From positions 1 to 64,000 of the forward strand of contig JAKAEB010000009.1 in NCBI GenBank assembly GCA_021818445.1: 64,000 nt of DNA, in the 5' to 3' direction. Shown here piece by piece: positions 19,019 to 30,300 of the stretch. A program made the position numbers and the translations under genes. Every line of letters starts with the position of its first letter. Within the stretch, counting starts at the first letter, position 1. This DNA is from Planctomycetota bacterium (GTDB lineage: Bacteria > Planctomycetota > Phycisphaerae > WQYP01). The notes under the pieces were generated by a model. It was not told the origin of the DNA. It saw only the letters and a list, made by a program, of their open reading frames with translations, and searched no databases.

Positions 19019-20851
19019 ATGCGTTCAGCATTACCTTTCGGTGCCATAGCGGTGATGATGTTTTTCAGTGCAGCCGTTGGCACGCTTGCGGCGGCACCGT
19101 TTTGGCGGCCAGCCGGGCCTGACCCATTGAGTCCGTGGGGGGCCAAGGTGACACCAAAAACGGTGTGGACCCGTTACCCCCGGCCGCAAATGCGCCGGCA
19201 GGAATGGCAAAGTCTCAATGGTCTGTGGCGCTACGCCATTCTGCCACGCCAATCAGGGCCGCCCAGCCACTGGCAGGGGTGGATTCTCGTCCCCTTTGTG
19301 CCGCAAAGTAAATTGTCGGGCGTTAATCGCAAGGTTCCCATCCATGCACGCCTCTGGGAACGCACCGTATTTGACGCTCCGGCATTGCATCATGGTCAGC
19401 AGTTGTTATTGCATTTTGGCGGCGCCATGTACCGCACTCATGTATACATCAATGGAAAAACAGTATTAACGCATAATGGCGACTACAACCCGTTTACCAT
19501 CAATATCACGCCATTTCTAAAAGGCCAACGGCAGGTTCTCACAGTTTCATGCTGGAACCCGGCCAATCGCGGTAGCGAGCCGACCGGCAAACAGGAAACT
19601 GGTAAGCCCGGCTTCACCATGCATTTGGTATCCACCGGCATCTGGCAGACTGTTTGGCTGGAGACCGTCCCGGCGCAGTCCTTCCGGTCGCTCCGCATCA
19701 CACCGCATGTGTCGGCCCGCAGTGTCGATATTCAGGCTTTTTACCGTGGACGGCCTGAGGGTGATACACTCGTGGTGGTTGCCCGCATGCATGGAAAGTC
19801 GGTCGCGTCCGCCCGTGGCCCCGCCAATCAGCTACTGGATATCCGTTTACCTCACCCAAAGTTGTGGTCGCCCAACCACCCCAACCTCTACACGCTTCAC
19901 CTGCAGCTTGTGCATGGGGGCCAGATATTAGATCAGGTGCAGAGCTATGTTGGCATGCGAAAAATCAGCGTGCAGAAGGCCCCTGACGGATACATGCGGA
20001 TTTTTCTCAATGGCCGACCCATATTTCTTTTCGGGCCGCTGGAGGAAGGATATTGGCCTGACGGGGCGTACACGCCACCATCCAACGCCGCGATGCGTTT
20101 TGACATTCTTGGGATCAAGCGGCTGGGATTTAATATGTGCCGCAAGCATCAAATTGTGGCCCCCGCTCGCTGGTATTACCTTTGCGATAAGTTGGGGCTG
20201 CTGGTCTGGCAGGATATGCCGGCCGCTTTCAATGACAAGACCCGGGCCTCGCACAGCGTCTTTCGCCACCAGCTTCACGAGATGATCAACCATCTCCACA
20301 ATGACCCGGCGGTTGTAATCTGGTGTATTTTTAATGAGGGCTGGGGCCAGCATGACACCAATAATATCCTGCGATGGGTGCATAAGTTGGATCCGTCACG
20401 ATTGGTTGACGGCCCGAGCGGCTGGACCGATCACGGCTACGGTGCCATGAAGGATGCGCATATCTATCCCGGGCCCGGCATGTGGCCGGCCATGAAGCAT
20501 CGCGCCAGCGTACTGGGGGAATCGGGTCGCTTTCCCTGCCCCATCGCCGGCCATATATGGCCTTACCCCGGAATGCCCTATCAAACGGGAGTGCCGGGCC
20601 GACATACCGCCGCCGGTCGGGCGATTCGTCTGGCGTGGTTCCACCGTTACAAAACGTGGGCGGCTGCCCTGCGACCACTCATCGCCAAGGGGCTTTCGGC
20701 CGCGGTGTACACCCGCTGGGCGGATCAAGTTTCTGATCATTGCACCGGATTGATCACCTGCGACCGGCGGATATTCAAATACAATCCTGACATGATTGCA
20801 AAAATCAATCACGCCGTTGATCGCTATGCGGCACGTATGGCCAGCCGCTGA
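19019..20851 (+). CDS. Secreted glycoside hydrolase family 2 protein
   Basis: A 610-residue exported enzyme. The first 25 residues are a signal peptide (AVMMFFSAAVGTLAAA). The order of GH2 domains is visible: an N-terminal jelly-roll sugar-binding domain (about 60-215, with LHFGGAMYRTHVYINGKTV), an immunoglobulin-like domain (about 220-310) and a TIM barrel. The acid/base glutamate sits in CIFNEGWGQHD near residue 438 and the probable nucleophile in VLGESG near 500. GH2 includes beta-galactosidases, glucuronidases and mannosidases; the sequence does not fix the substrate. AGGAGACAGCG precedes the ATG. It stands alone between metH and the convergent GGDEF-EAL gene. Confidence 0.9.
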   Translation: MRSALPFGAIAVMMFFSAAVGTLAAAPFWRPAGPDPLSPWGAKVTPKTVWTRYPRPQMRRQEWQSLNGLWRYAILPRQSGPPSHWQGWILVPFVPQSKLSGVNRKVPIHARLWERTVFDAPALHHGQQLLLHFGGAMYRTHVYINGKTVLTHNGDYNPFTINITPFLKGQRQVLTVSCWNPANRGSEPTGKQETGKPGFTMHLVSTGIWQTVWLETVPAQSFRSLRITPHVSARSVDIQAFYRGRPEGDTLVVVARMHGKSVASARGPANQLLDIRLPHPKLWSPNHPNLYTLHLQLVHGGQILDQVQSYVGMRKISVQKAPDGYMRIFLNGRPIFLFGPLEEGYWPDGAYTPPSNAAMRFDILGIKRLGFNMCRKHQIVAPARWYYLCDKLGLLVWQDMPAAFNDKTRASHSVFRHQLHEMINHLHNDPAVVIWCIFNEGWGQHDTNNILRWVHKLDPSRLVDGPSGWTDHGYGAMKDAHIYPGPGMWPAMKHRASVLGESGRFPCPIAGHIWPYPGMPYQTGVPGRHTAAGRAIRLAWFHRYKTWAAALRPLIAKGLSAAVYTRWADQVSDHCTGLITCDRRIFKYNPDMIAKINHAVDRYAARMASR

Positions 20852-20933
20852 CTGAGGCAATCGCACACTGAAACATCCGCCCGAATATGGAGTTATGAAT
20901 CGGCAAAAGCCGTAATGTGTCGATGGTCGTGCG

Positions 20934-23900
20934 TCAAACCGCTATGGCACTGGGGGTGGAAGCCTGCGACGTCGCAAGGCGAATATCACCCGAAAGCATC
21001 TTGGCCAGATCAGCCGCATTCAGAGGTTTACTGAAAAAATAACCCTGCATGGAATGGCAACCCAGCAGTTTCAGTAAGGTGATCTGTTCTATCTTCTCCA
21101 CGCCTTCGGCAATCGTTTTAAGCTGCAAATTCTCGGCCAGATTCACAATCGTGTCCACCACCGCCAGATCCTTCGGGTCGTCAATCATGTCGCGGATAAA
21201 CGAACTGTCGATTTTAAGTGTGTCGATTGGGAATCGCGTCAAATAGCTGAGACTGGAATAACCCGTGCCGAAATCATCGAGCGAGAAATGAATCCCGCAA
21301 TCTTTTATCTCGATCATTCTCGATCGTAGCGATTCGGTCTGCGCCATCAACGTGCTTTCTGTGATTTCCAATTCCAGCATATTCGGGTCCAACCCCGTAT
21401 CGCGCAATGCCCGACGGACGATTTCGGGCAGAGCCGGTTCACGGCATTGCAAGGCAGAAAGATTGACCGCTACGGGCACAATCGGTATCCCGGCCAACTG
21501 CCACCGCCGATTCTGCGCACAGGCTTCATGCAGTATCCATTCGCCGATTTCCAAAATCAGACCCTTCTCCTCCGCCAGTGGAATAAATTTGGTGGGTGAT
21601 ACCAGCCCGCGCTCCGGGTGATGCCAACGGATCAATGCTTCACTGCCAATGATCTTGCCGGTCTGCAAATTGACTTGAGGTTGGAACTGCAAAACGAACT
21701 GATTTTTACGTAGCGCCTCCCGCAGATCGTTTTCAAGCCGAATATGTTCAATAGCCGCCGCGTGCATTTCCGGTGTGTGGAAGGCCGCGCGGTTCTTCCC
21801 TTCCTTTTTAACCTGGTATAAAGCCTCATCAGCCGTGCGCAGCAAAACGCCGCAATCCACACCATCACGGGGGTAAATGCTCATCCCGATGCTGCACGAG
21901 ATATGAAACGTATGGCCCGATATGACAAATGGCACCGACATGGACTGGATAATTTTCTGCGCCACCAGATTGACATCCCCCGGTGAGCGCGGCTCTTTTA
22001 TCAAAACAATAAATTCGTCGCCGCCCAGCCGGGCCACCGTATCTTCTGACCGCAGGGCGCTGCGGATTCGCATGGCCGCTCCCTGCAGCAGTTCGTCGCC
22101 AAAATCATGCCCCAGCGTATCGTTAACGCTTTTGAAATTGTCCAGGTCAATAAATACCACTCCCGCCATGGTGTTACGCCGATGTGCCTCGCGGATGGCC
22201 TGCTCCAGGCGATCAATCAACAAAGTTCGGTTGGGCAGGCCGGTTAATGAATCATGATACGCCAGATAGTGAATCCGCTCCTCCGCCGCCTTGCGCTCGC
22301 TGATGTCGCGGAAGATGCTTAGCACCATGTATTTGCCCTGCATCTCCACGCGGCTTTCCACCGCCTCAACAGGAAACGACCGCATGTCCTTGCGCGTGAT
22401 GGTGGTCGTGGAGTCGATGGTCTCACCATGGGTGATGATGCGGCTGTAACGATTGGTGGCATCCCCCTGCACATCCGGCGGGAAAAGCTGCTGGCCACGC
22501 AGCATCAGCATCTCCTCGCGTGTGTAGCCCAGCAGTTCCAGCGCCCGTCGGTTTACCTCTAAAATACGTCCGTCACTTTGCATCAGGATGATGGCGTCCC
22601 CGGCCGCCTCCATCACCAAATGGTATCGGGCTTCGGAATCACGGAGCGCCTGTTCAGCGGCGCGACGCAGTGTTTCCCGATCCGAATCTTCTATCGCAAA
22701 TGATAGACTGTTGGCGATTTCCGAGAGCACCTCGACCGCTCGGGGTGTAAATCCTTCCGGCCGACTTGAATAAACCGCCAGCACACCAAAATTGTGCCCC
22801 TTGCGTATAAGGGGAAATGCCGCCGCTGAGCGCAAGCCAAACTTTTCTAAAGCAAATGCCCATGGCGTATCAAACCCCAGAATTTTAAAATCATGGATGA
22901 CTGATGAGCTTTGGCCCGTGAGTGCCGCATCGATCGGCTGAAGTCCGGATGGAAGCGTCTTTTGCTGGGCGTGGGATATAGCCTGGAGATAATCCGCCGC
23001 CGATCCGGCCCAATGCCCCAGCCGACATTGTTTGCCCCGGGCCGCCGTAATGGCAATGTAGGCCAGCTCGAAGTGGGCGGTCTTGGTAATGATGCTGCAT
23101 ACTTCGTCAAATAGCTGGTGTTGCGGACATCGGTGGGCAACGAGCCGATTCACCTGGCTCAACGTGGCGTACAGATTGTTCAGTTGATGCAGATCACGTT
23201 CCGCCAGTGATTTTTTCAGCAGGGCACCGGTCAACGATCGGTACATGGTGTAAAAAATAATACACACAATGGTTGTCAGTACAATAACTAAACCCACATT
23301 GGTCAGCAGCGTGATACGCAGGCGTGAGAGGCGATGCTCCAATCCAGACCGCAGGTTATCGAGTGTCAATGTAAAAATATGACCGATATCCCGGTTGATG
23401 TGATGGGCTGCCGTATTCAGCGGCACCATACGCCCCCGGTTCTGCGGTGTGAGTGCCTGGGCGGCGACCAGTAATTGGCTTCCATCAGATTTTAAATTGG
23501 TCAATGCCCGATGCAGCGCCGCCCCCTGCGGTGTAGACGGATTCACCTCGCCCCCCAAGTCATGTACCAGTGCGTTTACGCTGCGCCAATCGATCATTTG
23601 TGCTGTTTCGATCGCGGCAACACGCCATTGGCCGCTTATATGCGTCTGCGTGCGGGCCATTATGATCGCCCGCTGAATCCGGTTGGTCTGAACCGCCAGT
23701 TCAATCAAATTGTCCTCCAAGGCGTGCATCGCCCGCTGATTGGTAGGATTGCGGTCCGCCGATAGATTCACGGCCGTCGCCGCGGAACTGTAAAGCGTCC
23801 ATAGGGCCGTTACGGCATTATCCTCTGATTCCTCCACACGGCTCTGTTGCCGATAGCTTGGATTTTCCGGCAAATGCCGGACGACGTCTACCAATTCCTT

Positions 23901-24266
23901 CACGGTAAGTTGCATATCCGATCGGCCGGCGAGCCGCAAATTCCTACCGTCAATTTGGGCCAGCTTAGTCGCCCACGCCTGCATGGCAACCCATGCGCGG
24001 TGTTCGGTCGCCGGATTATGTTCATTGCCGGATAGCCTTCCCTGCCACGTCCTCTGGTGCCGGTCAATAGCCTGTATTAACGGCAGGATTGGACCGACAT
24101 AATTCGTCCATGCAATTTCTTTTTCCGTCATTCGCATCTTGGCCGATTCAGTGCGGTACACCTGAACCAGCGGCACGGCAATTGCCAGGACCAATGCCAC
24201 CGCCACAACCGTGAAACGCGTCGGCAAATTAATCCATTTGATCAGATTTGCGATCGGATCAGCCAT
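20934..24266 (-). CDS. Membrane-anchored sensor with GAF, PAS, GGDEF and EAL domains
   Basis: A 1110-residue cyclic-di-GMP turnover protein. One membrane segment near residue 20 and another near 325 flank a large, probably periplasmic, helical sensor region. GAF follows at about 375-525, PAS at about 540-660 (MEAAGDAIILMQSDGRILEVN), then GGDEF near residue 747 (ARLGGDEFIVLI) and EAL near 875 (GSEALIRWHHPERG). Both catalytic motifs are intact, so it may make and degrade c-di-GMP, although in such hybrids one domain is often regulatory. The ATG at 24266 (MADPIANL) is preferred because the 41 codons above it look non-coding. It is monocistronic, convergent with the GH2 gene and divergent from the RND operon. 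Confidence 0.93.
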   Translation of the reverse strand: MADPIANLIKWINLPTRFTVVAVALVLAIAVPLVQVYRTESAKMRMTEKEIAWTNYVGPILPLIQAIDRHQRTWQGRLSGNEHNPATEHRAWVAMQAWATKLAQIDGRNLRLAGRSDMQLTVKELVDVVRHLPENPSYRQQSRVEESEDNAVTALWTLYSSAATAVNLSADRNPTNQRAMHALEDNLIELAVQTNRIQRAIIMARTQTHISGQWRVAAIETAQMIDWRSVNALVHDLGGEVNPSTPQGAALHRALTNLKSDGSQLLVAAQALTPQNRGRMVPLNTAAHHINRDIGHIFTLTLDNLRSGLEHRLSRLRITLLTNVGLVIVLTTIVCIIFYTMYRSLTGALLKKSLAERDLHQLNNLYATLSQVNRLVAHRCPQHQLFDEVCSIITKTAHFELAYIAITAARGKQCRLGHWAGSAADYLQAISHAQQKTLPSGLQPIDAALTGQSSSVIHDFKILGFDTPWAFALEKFGLRSAAAFPLIRKGHNFGVLAVYSSRPEGFTPRAVEVLSEIANSLSFAIEDSDRETLRRAAEQALRDSEARYHLVMEAAGDAIILMQSDGRILEVNRRALELLGYTREEMLMLRGQQLFPPDVQGDATNRYSRIITHGETIDSTTTITRKDMRSFPVEAVESRVEMQGKYMVLSIFRDISERKAAEERIHYLAYHDSLTGLPNRTLLIDRLEQAIREAHRRNTMAGVVFIDLDNFKSVNDTLGHDFGDELLQGAAMRIRSALRSEDTVARLGGDEFIVLIKEPRSPGDVNLVAQKIIQSMSVPFVISGHTFHISCSIGMSIYPRDGVDCGVLLRTADEALYQVKKEGKNRAAFHTPEMHAAAIEHIRLENDLREALRKNQFVLQFQPQVNLQTGKIIGSEALIRWHHPERGLVSPTKFIPLAEEKGLILEIGEWILHEACAQNRRWQLAGIPIVPVAVNLSALQCREPALPEIVRRALRDTGLDPNMLELEITESTLMAQTESLRSRMIEIKDCGIHFSLDDFGTGYSSLSYLTRFPIDTLKIDSSFIRDMIDDPKDLAVVDTIVNLAENLQLKTIAEGVEKIEQITLLKLLGCHSMQGYFFSKPLNAADLAKMLSGDIRLATSQASTPSAIAV

Positions 24267-24613
24267 CAATCTACATCCACACAACTCATCACATAAGTTA
24301 TCGGCGAACAAGGCCTGAATAGTCAATCCCGATTTAAGACTCTTAATGGTTGGCGATCTTGACCGCAGAATCACGGACACTATGACCAATTACCCCAATT
24401 TCGTCGTACGTGCGGCCGTTCTCTGAAAAGCGCCGCAACTTCTATTTTTCGGCCATTTCACCTCCACCCGGTAAAATGGCCTTGCCCCGTTTCTTCCTCG
24501 GACAGACTGCCGGTTGCCAAAGAAAAAGTTTACTCCTATACTAACGGCAGAATTAGTTGCAGGATTGAAATTATTCCTGAATCGTGTATTTTCGTGGGAT
24601 GAAGTAGGGCTGT
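24267..24613. other. Divergent intergenic region GGDEF-EAL / RND operon
   Basis: About 347 bases without a gene I can support. It contains the promoter for the RND operon at 24514-24542. I found no clear promoter for the leftward gene. Confidence 0.5.
24514..24542 (+). promoter_or_regulatory. Promoter of the RND efflux operon
   Basis: TTGCCA at 24514-24519 and TATACT at 24537-24542 are separated by 17 bases. An inverted repeat ACTAA-N8-TTAGT at 24540-24557 overlaps the -10 box and could bind a repressor, but no dedicated regulator gene is adjacent. Confidence 0.6.
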
Positions 24614-24614
24614 A

Positions 24615-26261
24615 GTGATAAAAAGCGACAGGTATATCTCAAAACGGATCGCAAAGAGGCTGCTGATAGGTGTCTCGGTTGGCGGCCTGTGCGTGGCATT
24701 TGCCGGTTGTTCCTTTGAACCCAAGCTAAATGTGCCGAAAGCCCCAAGTACCATCCGCTACAACCCCGGGAAAAAACTAACCACTACGGGTAAAGCCGTG
24801 GCTCGTACCGGGGACGCGGGTGTCGAGCAGCGATTTATTTACGGTGCCAGGGTGAAACGCCTTTGGTGGCAGCTATTTCATTCTCACGCGCTTAACCATC
24901 TGGTAACGCGGGCGATTCATCACAATCCAAGCATTAAACTTTCGGAAGCCAATCTTTCGCAAGCCTATGAAAACCTGAAATCGGTCGAGGGTATTTTCTG
25001 GCCGCAGGTTTCACTCAATACCAGCGGCGAGCGTCAGCGGCAATCAGGGCAGGCGTTCGGTGGTCGCTCCCGTACTTTCAACCTTTACACCGGTCAGTTG
25101 GAAGTTTCGTATACACCTGATATTTTCGGCCTCAACCGTCTGGTCTCCAGATCGTTCAAAGCGCAGCAGGATGCCCAGCGCTATGCCCTGCAGGAAGCCT
25201 ACCTCACCGTCGAAGGTGACACGGTAGTTGCTTCGGTGGCCGTAGCCGAACTTCACGCGGAAATAAGCACCACTCAAAGCCTCATTCGCGATCAAAAGCG
25301 CATCCTGAAGCTGATCACGCAGCAGTACAAACTTGGTGCCGTGCCGTATCTGGATGTTGTCAATCAGCTAAGCCAGCTTGCCAGCACCCAGGCCACGCTT
25401 CCACCCCTTCTGCAAAGCTACTCAGCCGAGCGCAACGCCTTGGCCATACTGCTGGGTCGTATACCGTCGCTTGCCGATTTGCCTAAACTGGATATTCGCT
25501 CTTTTTCGCTGCCGGTGCGGCTGCCCGTCTCGCTGCCATCTTCACTGGTGCATCAGCGGCCCGATATACTTTCGGCTGAAGCGCAGTTGCGCGTTGCCAA
25601 CGCCGCCGTGGGCGAGGCGATTGCCAAGATGTATCCAGCCATCCAGCTTACCGGTGCGATCGGGTACGAAAGCGGCGATATTTCGCACTACTTCGACGCA
25701 TCCAGCCTGATCTGGTCGGTGGCCGGGTCGCTGGCTGTGACAATTTTTGACGGCGGTACGCTGCGAGCCAATAAAAAGGCTGCCCAATACGCATTAAAAT
25801 CCGCAGTTTATTCGTACAAAACGACGGTGCTTAGCGCGTTTAATCAGGTCGCCACAGCGCTGCGCGCCGTGCAGCATGATGCCCAATCACTTCAATTTAG
25901 CGAAGCGGCCTACCGCGCCGCAAAAAAATCATACCAACTTGCCCAGTATGAATATCGCGACGGCTCAATTGATTATGTCACATTACTCACCAGTGAGGTT
26001 CAGTATCAACAGTCGCGCCTTGCAGTGGTCAGAGCTGCATCGCAACGCTACGCCGATACCGCCGGCCTGTTTGTCGCCCTTGGCGGTGGCTGGTGGCCGA
26101 AGGCGGATGCCTCTCTTGAGCAGAAAAAATGGATGAAGATTTCCACGCTGGCGCGTCATCATGCAGCCATGATCGTGCCGCCGACAAAGTCCAAAATTGA
26201 ACATACACAGAGTGGCTTTACCGCCCCTGCCAGGCATAACAATGGGAGTCTCATGAAATGA
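24615..26261 (+). CDS. RND efflux outer membrane lipoprotein (NodT/OprM type)
   Basis: A 548-residue TolC-type channel subunit for the pump encoded by the two genes that follow. The N-terminus is a lipoprotein signal with lipobox VAFAGC, the cysteine being at about residue 32. The mature part shows the two tandem helical-hairpin repeats of the outer membrane efflux family. Typical phrases are WWQLFHS, VGEAIAKMYPAIQLTGAIG and YEYRDGSIDYVTLLTSEVQY. The start is GTG at 24615, supported by the promoter at 24514-24542. The stop overlaps the start of the adaptor gene by four bases (ATGA), showing translational coupling. Confidence 0.92.
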   Translation: MIKSDRYISKRIAKRLLIGVSVGGLCVAFAGCSFEPKLNVPKAPSTIRYNPGKKLTTTGKAVARTGDAGVEQRFIYGARVKRLWWQLFHSHALNHLVTRAIHHNPSIKLSEANLSQAYENLKSVEGIFWPQVSLNTSGERQRQSGQAFGGRSRTFNLYTGQLEVSYTPDIFGLNRLVSRSFKAQQDAQRYALQEAYLTVEGDTVVASVAVAELHAEISTTQSLIRDQKRILKLITQQYKLGAVPYLDVVNQLSQLASTQATLPPLLQSYSAERNALAILLGRIPSLADLPKLDIRSFSLPVRLPVSLPSSLVHQRPDILSAEAQLRVANAAVGEAIAKMYPAIQLTGAIGYESGDISHYFDASSLIWSVAGSLAVTIFDGGTLRANKKAAQYALKSAVYSYKTTVLSAFNQVATALRAVQHDAQSLQFSEAAYRAAKKSYQLAQYEYRDGSIDYVTLLTSEVQYQQSRLAVVRAASQRYADTAGLFVALGGGWWPKADASLEQKKWMKISTLARHHAAMIVPPTKSKIEHTQSGFTAPARHNNGSLMK

Positions 26262-27382
26262 AACGATTTATTGCCGGTTTGGCATTGGTCATATTTTTCT
26301 TTCTTATACTGGCCGGACTCTTCGCCTTCAAAGCGTTCGTTAATGCCAAAATTGCCTACGCCATCGGCCATCTGCCACCGCCTGTAGTTGCGGTTTCAAG
26401 TGCCAAAGTAACCTCCGCGAAGTGGGAGCATGTCATCGGTTCCGTCGCCAGCCTCAATGCCGTGCAAGGGGTCAATGTGACAGCCCAGATTGCAGGCAAC
26501 GTCACTGGAATTTATTTCCACTCGGGGCAGAAGGTAAAAGCGGGCCAGCGCCTCATTCAAGTTGATGACAGCACTCAACTGGCTCAGCTTCGCGCCGATG
26601 AGGCCAATGAGGCCTTGGCGAAAATCAATGTGGAACGCACGAAAAAATTGATCGCGCATCAGGCCGCATCGCAATCGCAACTCGATACCTATGTTGCCAC
26701 CCTTGCGAATGTTAAGGCCATTGTCGGACAGGATAAAGCGACCCTTGCCAAGCTGGCGATTACCGCGCCATTCTCCGGTTATCTCGGTATTCGGCAGGTG
26801 AGCCTGGGGCAATATCTCTCACCGGGAACCGCCGTCGTCGTGATTAATAAGTGGAATCCGATTTATGCCGACTTTAATATCCCTCAAAATCAGTTTCCGG
26901 AACTGGCGGTCGGGCGTACCGTCGATTTAACCGTCGACGCCTACCCCAAACACATCTTTGCAGGGCATATTCAGGCAATTTCATCAAGTGTTGATGCCAA
27001 TTCCCGAACGATACAGGTGCAGGCGATATTTAAAAATCGCCACCTGCGGCTTCGTCCCGGTATGTTCGGTGAAGTGACGGTTCACACCGGTGTCACGCAT
27101 ACCTACGCGGTCGTACCCAATACCGCCATCACCTACAACACATATGGTGATTATGTCTATGTCATTGTTACCAAACCGAAATCAAAATCCGGTAAGGCGT
27201 CGCCGAAACACGCCACCTATCAGAAAATCGTGCGCGAAGTGCCGGTTACTACCGGGCCGCAACGCGGAAACTTTACAGCCGTGCTTTCCGGTTTGAAGGT
27301 TGGCCAGTTGGTTGTATCGGCGGGGCAGATCAAGCTCCACCCAGGTGCCGCCGTCAAGATTAATAACAGCGTTAAGCCCTGA
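26258..27382 (+). CDS. RND efflux periplasmic adaptor subunit (MFP)
   Basis: A 374-residue membrane-fusion protein linking the inner-membrane RND pump to the outer-membrane channel. One N-terminal membrane anchor (about residues 5-28) is followed by the lipoyl half-motifs (VTAQIAGNVTGIYFHSGQKVKAGQRL), a short alpha-hairpin (about 95-150), the second lipoyl half (LAITAPFSGYLGIRQVSLGQY) and a beta-barrel. The short hairpin and the short linker are typical of adaptors for HAE1-type pumps. It overlaps the channel gene by four bases and precedes the permease by 17 bases. It is part of one operon of three genes. Confidence 0.95.
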   Translation: MKRFIAGLALVIFFFLILAGLFAFKAFVNAKIAYAIGHLPPPVVAVSSAKVTSAKWEHVIGSVASLNAVQGVNVTAQIAGNVTGIYFHSGQKVKAGQRLIQVDDSTQLAQLRADEANEALAKINVERTKKLIAHQAASQSQLDTYVATLANVKAIVGQDKATLAKLAITAPFSGYLGIRQVSLGQYLSPGTAVVVINKWNPIYADFNIPQNQFPELAVGRTVDLTVDAYPKHIFAGHIQAISSSVDANSRTIQVQAIFKNRHLRLRPGMFGEVTVHTGVTHTYAVVPNTAITYNTYGDYVYVIVTKPKSKSGKASPKHATYQKIVREVPVTTGPQRGNFTAVLSGLKVGQLVVSAGQIKLHPGAAVKINNSVKP

Positions 27383-27399
27383 ATTCGGATGTTTGTTAA

Positions 27400-30300
27400 A
27401 TGAAATTTACCGATATATTTGTTAAACGTTGGGTTCTGGCCAGCGCGATCAATCTGATTATTCTTATTCTCGGACTGCGCGCCTGGCTTACCATGACCGT
27501 CCGCGAATACCCCAACGTCATCAGCACCACGGTCACGGTGTCCACCGCTTATCCCGGTGCCAGTCCGTCCACCGTGCAGGGCTTCATTACGTCCCGCCTT
27601 GAGCAGGCGATTGCCCAGGCACCCAATATCGACTACATGACCGGCACCAGCACGGAAGGCACATCCACCATCGCGTGCAACATGGTGTTAAATTCCAATC
27701 CCAACTCCGATATTGCCCAGATATTGGCCAAAGTAAAACAGGTGGCCAGCCAGTTGCCGCCGCAAAGCCAGTCACCCACGGTTAATGAATCGGTTGGTGA
27801 TACTCGCGCCTTGATGTATCTGGCTTTTTACAGCTCCAAACTTTCCGGTCAGCAGATCAATGACTATCTCCTGCGCGTCATCCAGCCGGAAATTCAGTCT
27901 TTGCCCGGAGTTAGCCAGGCCCAGATTCTTCCACCGGGCACCGGCTCAAGCGGAAACAGCTTTGCTGTCCGCGCCTGGCTGGAACCCAATAAGATGGCGG
28001 CTCTCGGCATTACGCCCAGCGACGTATATAACGCCATTGCCAATAACAACAGCATCTCCGCCGTGGGGCGGCTGCGCGGAAAAAACATCGCAGAAGTAAT
28101 AACCGCCACCACGCAGTTAAAAAATATCAATCAATTTAAAGATCTGATCGTTAAAAAGTCGGGTTCGGCCATCATTTATCTCAAAGATGTGGCCCATGTG
28201 GTGCTTGGTGCCCAAAACTATAACGCCAGTGTGCTCCTCAATGGCAAGCGCGCGGTGTTTATGGGCATTCAGACAACGCCCGATGCCAATGACCTTGCGG
28301 TGGCGCACGCCGCCCACATCATGTTCGCCAAAATCAAGAAAAATTTACCTCCTGGCCTTCACGCCACCATCGGCTTTGATGGCAGTACCTACATTAAGGT
28401 GGCGATAGCCGATGTTGAAAATACGGTTCTGATTACTTTGGGTATTGTCGTCTTGGTGGTATTCCTGTTCCTCGGGTCATTGCGCGCACTGATCATCCCC
28501 GCCGTCGCCATTCCGCTTTCCATTGTCGGAGCCGGTACTTTTGCATTGGCCAGCGGCTTTTCCATTAATCTTCTCACGCTGCTGGCCATTATTCTGGCGA
28601 TTGGTTTGGTGGTGGACGACGCCATTATCGTCGTGGAAAATATTCAGCGCCACGTGGATGAGGGGATGAAACCGGCGGCCGCTGCAGTGCGCGGTGCCCG
28701 TGAACTTGCCGGTCCCATTGTTGTTATGTCGTCAACGCTGGCGGCGGTCTTTGCGCCCATCGGGCTTATGGGCGGACTCACCGGATCACTGTTCAGTGAA
28801 TTTGCCTTTACTCTTGTTTTCGCTGTCTTCGTTTCCATGGTGGTGGCTTTGACCCTGTCGCCCATGCTCAGCAGCCATTTGCTCAAACCACCGCGGCCGC
28901 ACGGTTTGGTCAGCTTGCTTGACCAAATATTTGATACCGTTCGACGCATTTACATTTACACACTCGAGGCGGTGCTTAAAATCCGCATCGCTGTTCTCAT
29001 TGCTGCCGCCGGCATCTTTATCAGCATCCCCTTTCTCGTCATGGGGGCAAAGTCTGAACTGGCACCCACCGAAGACCAAGGCATCCTTTTCTTCACCGGC
29101 ACAGGCCCGGCCACGGCTACCTTACACTACATGTCGAAATATGCGGCCCAGATTAAAAAAATCTGCGATTCCTTTCCGCAGACTGACCGCGTATTTCAGG
29201 TAAACGGGTTCTCTTTTGTCTCCCCGGGCCAAAATACCCTCGTCGGTGGCATGCTCCTCAAACCGTGGAATCAGCGCACCGTCACCCAGCAGGAAATTTT
29301 GCCCGTTCTGGATAAGAAACTTAAATCGGTCACCGGCGTGCAGGTGGCGGCCTTTCCACTCCCATCATTGCCCGGCTCGGCCGGAGGCTTCCCGGTTCAG
29401 TTTGTCATCAAAACCACCCATGGTTTTGCCAAACTTGATCAGGTCGCCAATCGCTTGCTCAAGGCCGCCATGGCCAGCCATAAGTTTGTCTTCCTGACCA
29501 AAGACATCCGTTACGACGACCCGCAGGTGCAGATCAGAATTCATCGTAAAATTGCGGCCGACCTCGGCTTTACGGCAGGGCAAATCACTGCCGATCTGCA
29601 ACCCCTCCTCGGTGGTAATTTTGTCAATCGCTTCGACCTCAAAGGCCGCAGTTATAAGGTTATCCCGCAGGTACCCGATGCCAGGCGTGCCACCGCTTCA
29701 GACTTGAAAAATTATTACATTCGTACGGCCTCCGGGGCCATGGTACCGCTTTCCACCATCGTATCTATCCGGCATGTGGTGCAGCCGGAATTTATCGCGC
29801 AGTTTCAGCAGTTAAACGCCGCTACCATAGAGGGTGTACCGGCACCCGGCGTGTCGTTGGGCCAGGCCCTCACCTATCTCAAAAACGAATCAAAAAAACT
29901 TATGCCTCCCGGTTATGCCGTCGACTACGCCAGCCAGTCGCGCCAGTACCTGGAGCAAGGCAACGCCATTGTCGTTACCTTCGCCCTGTCCATCATCCTC
30001 GTGTTCCTCATGATGGCTGCTCAATTTGAAAGCTTCATCGACCCGCTGATTGTCATGTTTACCGTGCCAATGTCCATTTTCGGAGCCTTGATATTCCTGT
30101 TCCTCGGCGTCGCCACGCTGAACATCTATACAGAGGTGGGCCTTATTACCCTCATCGGGCTTATTACCAAGCAGGGCATCCTCATTGTGGAATTTGCCAA
30201 TCGGCTTCAGGAAGAAGAAGGACTCAATCGGCATGCGGCCATCGTCAAGGCCTCATCCGTGCGCTTGCGTCCCATCTTGATGACCACCGGTGCCATGGTC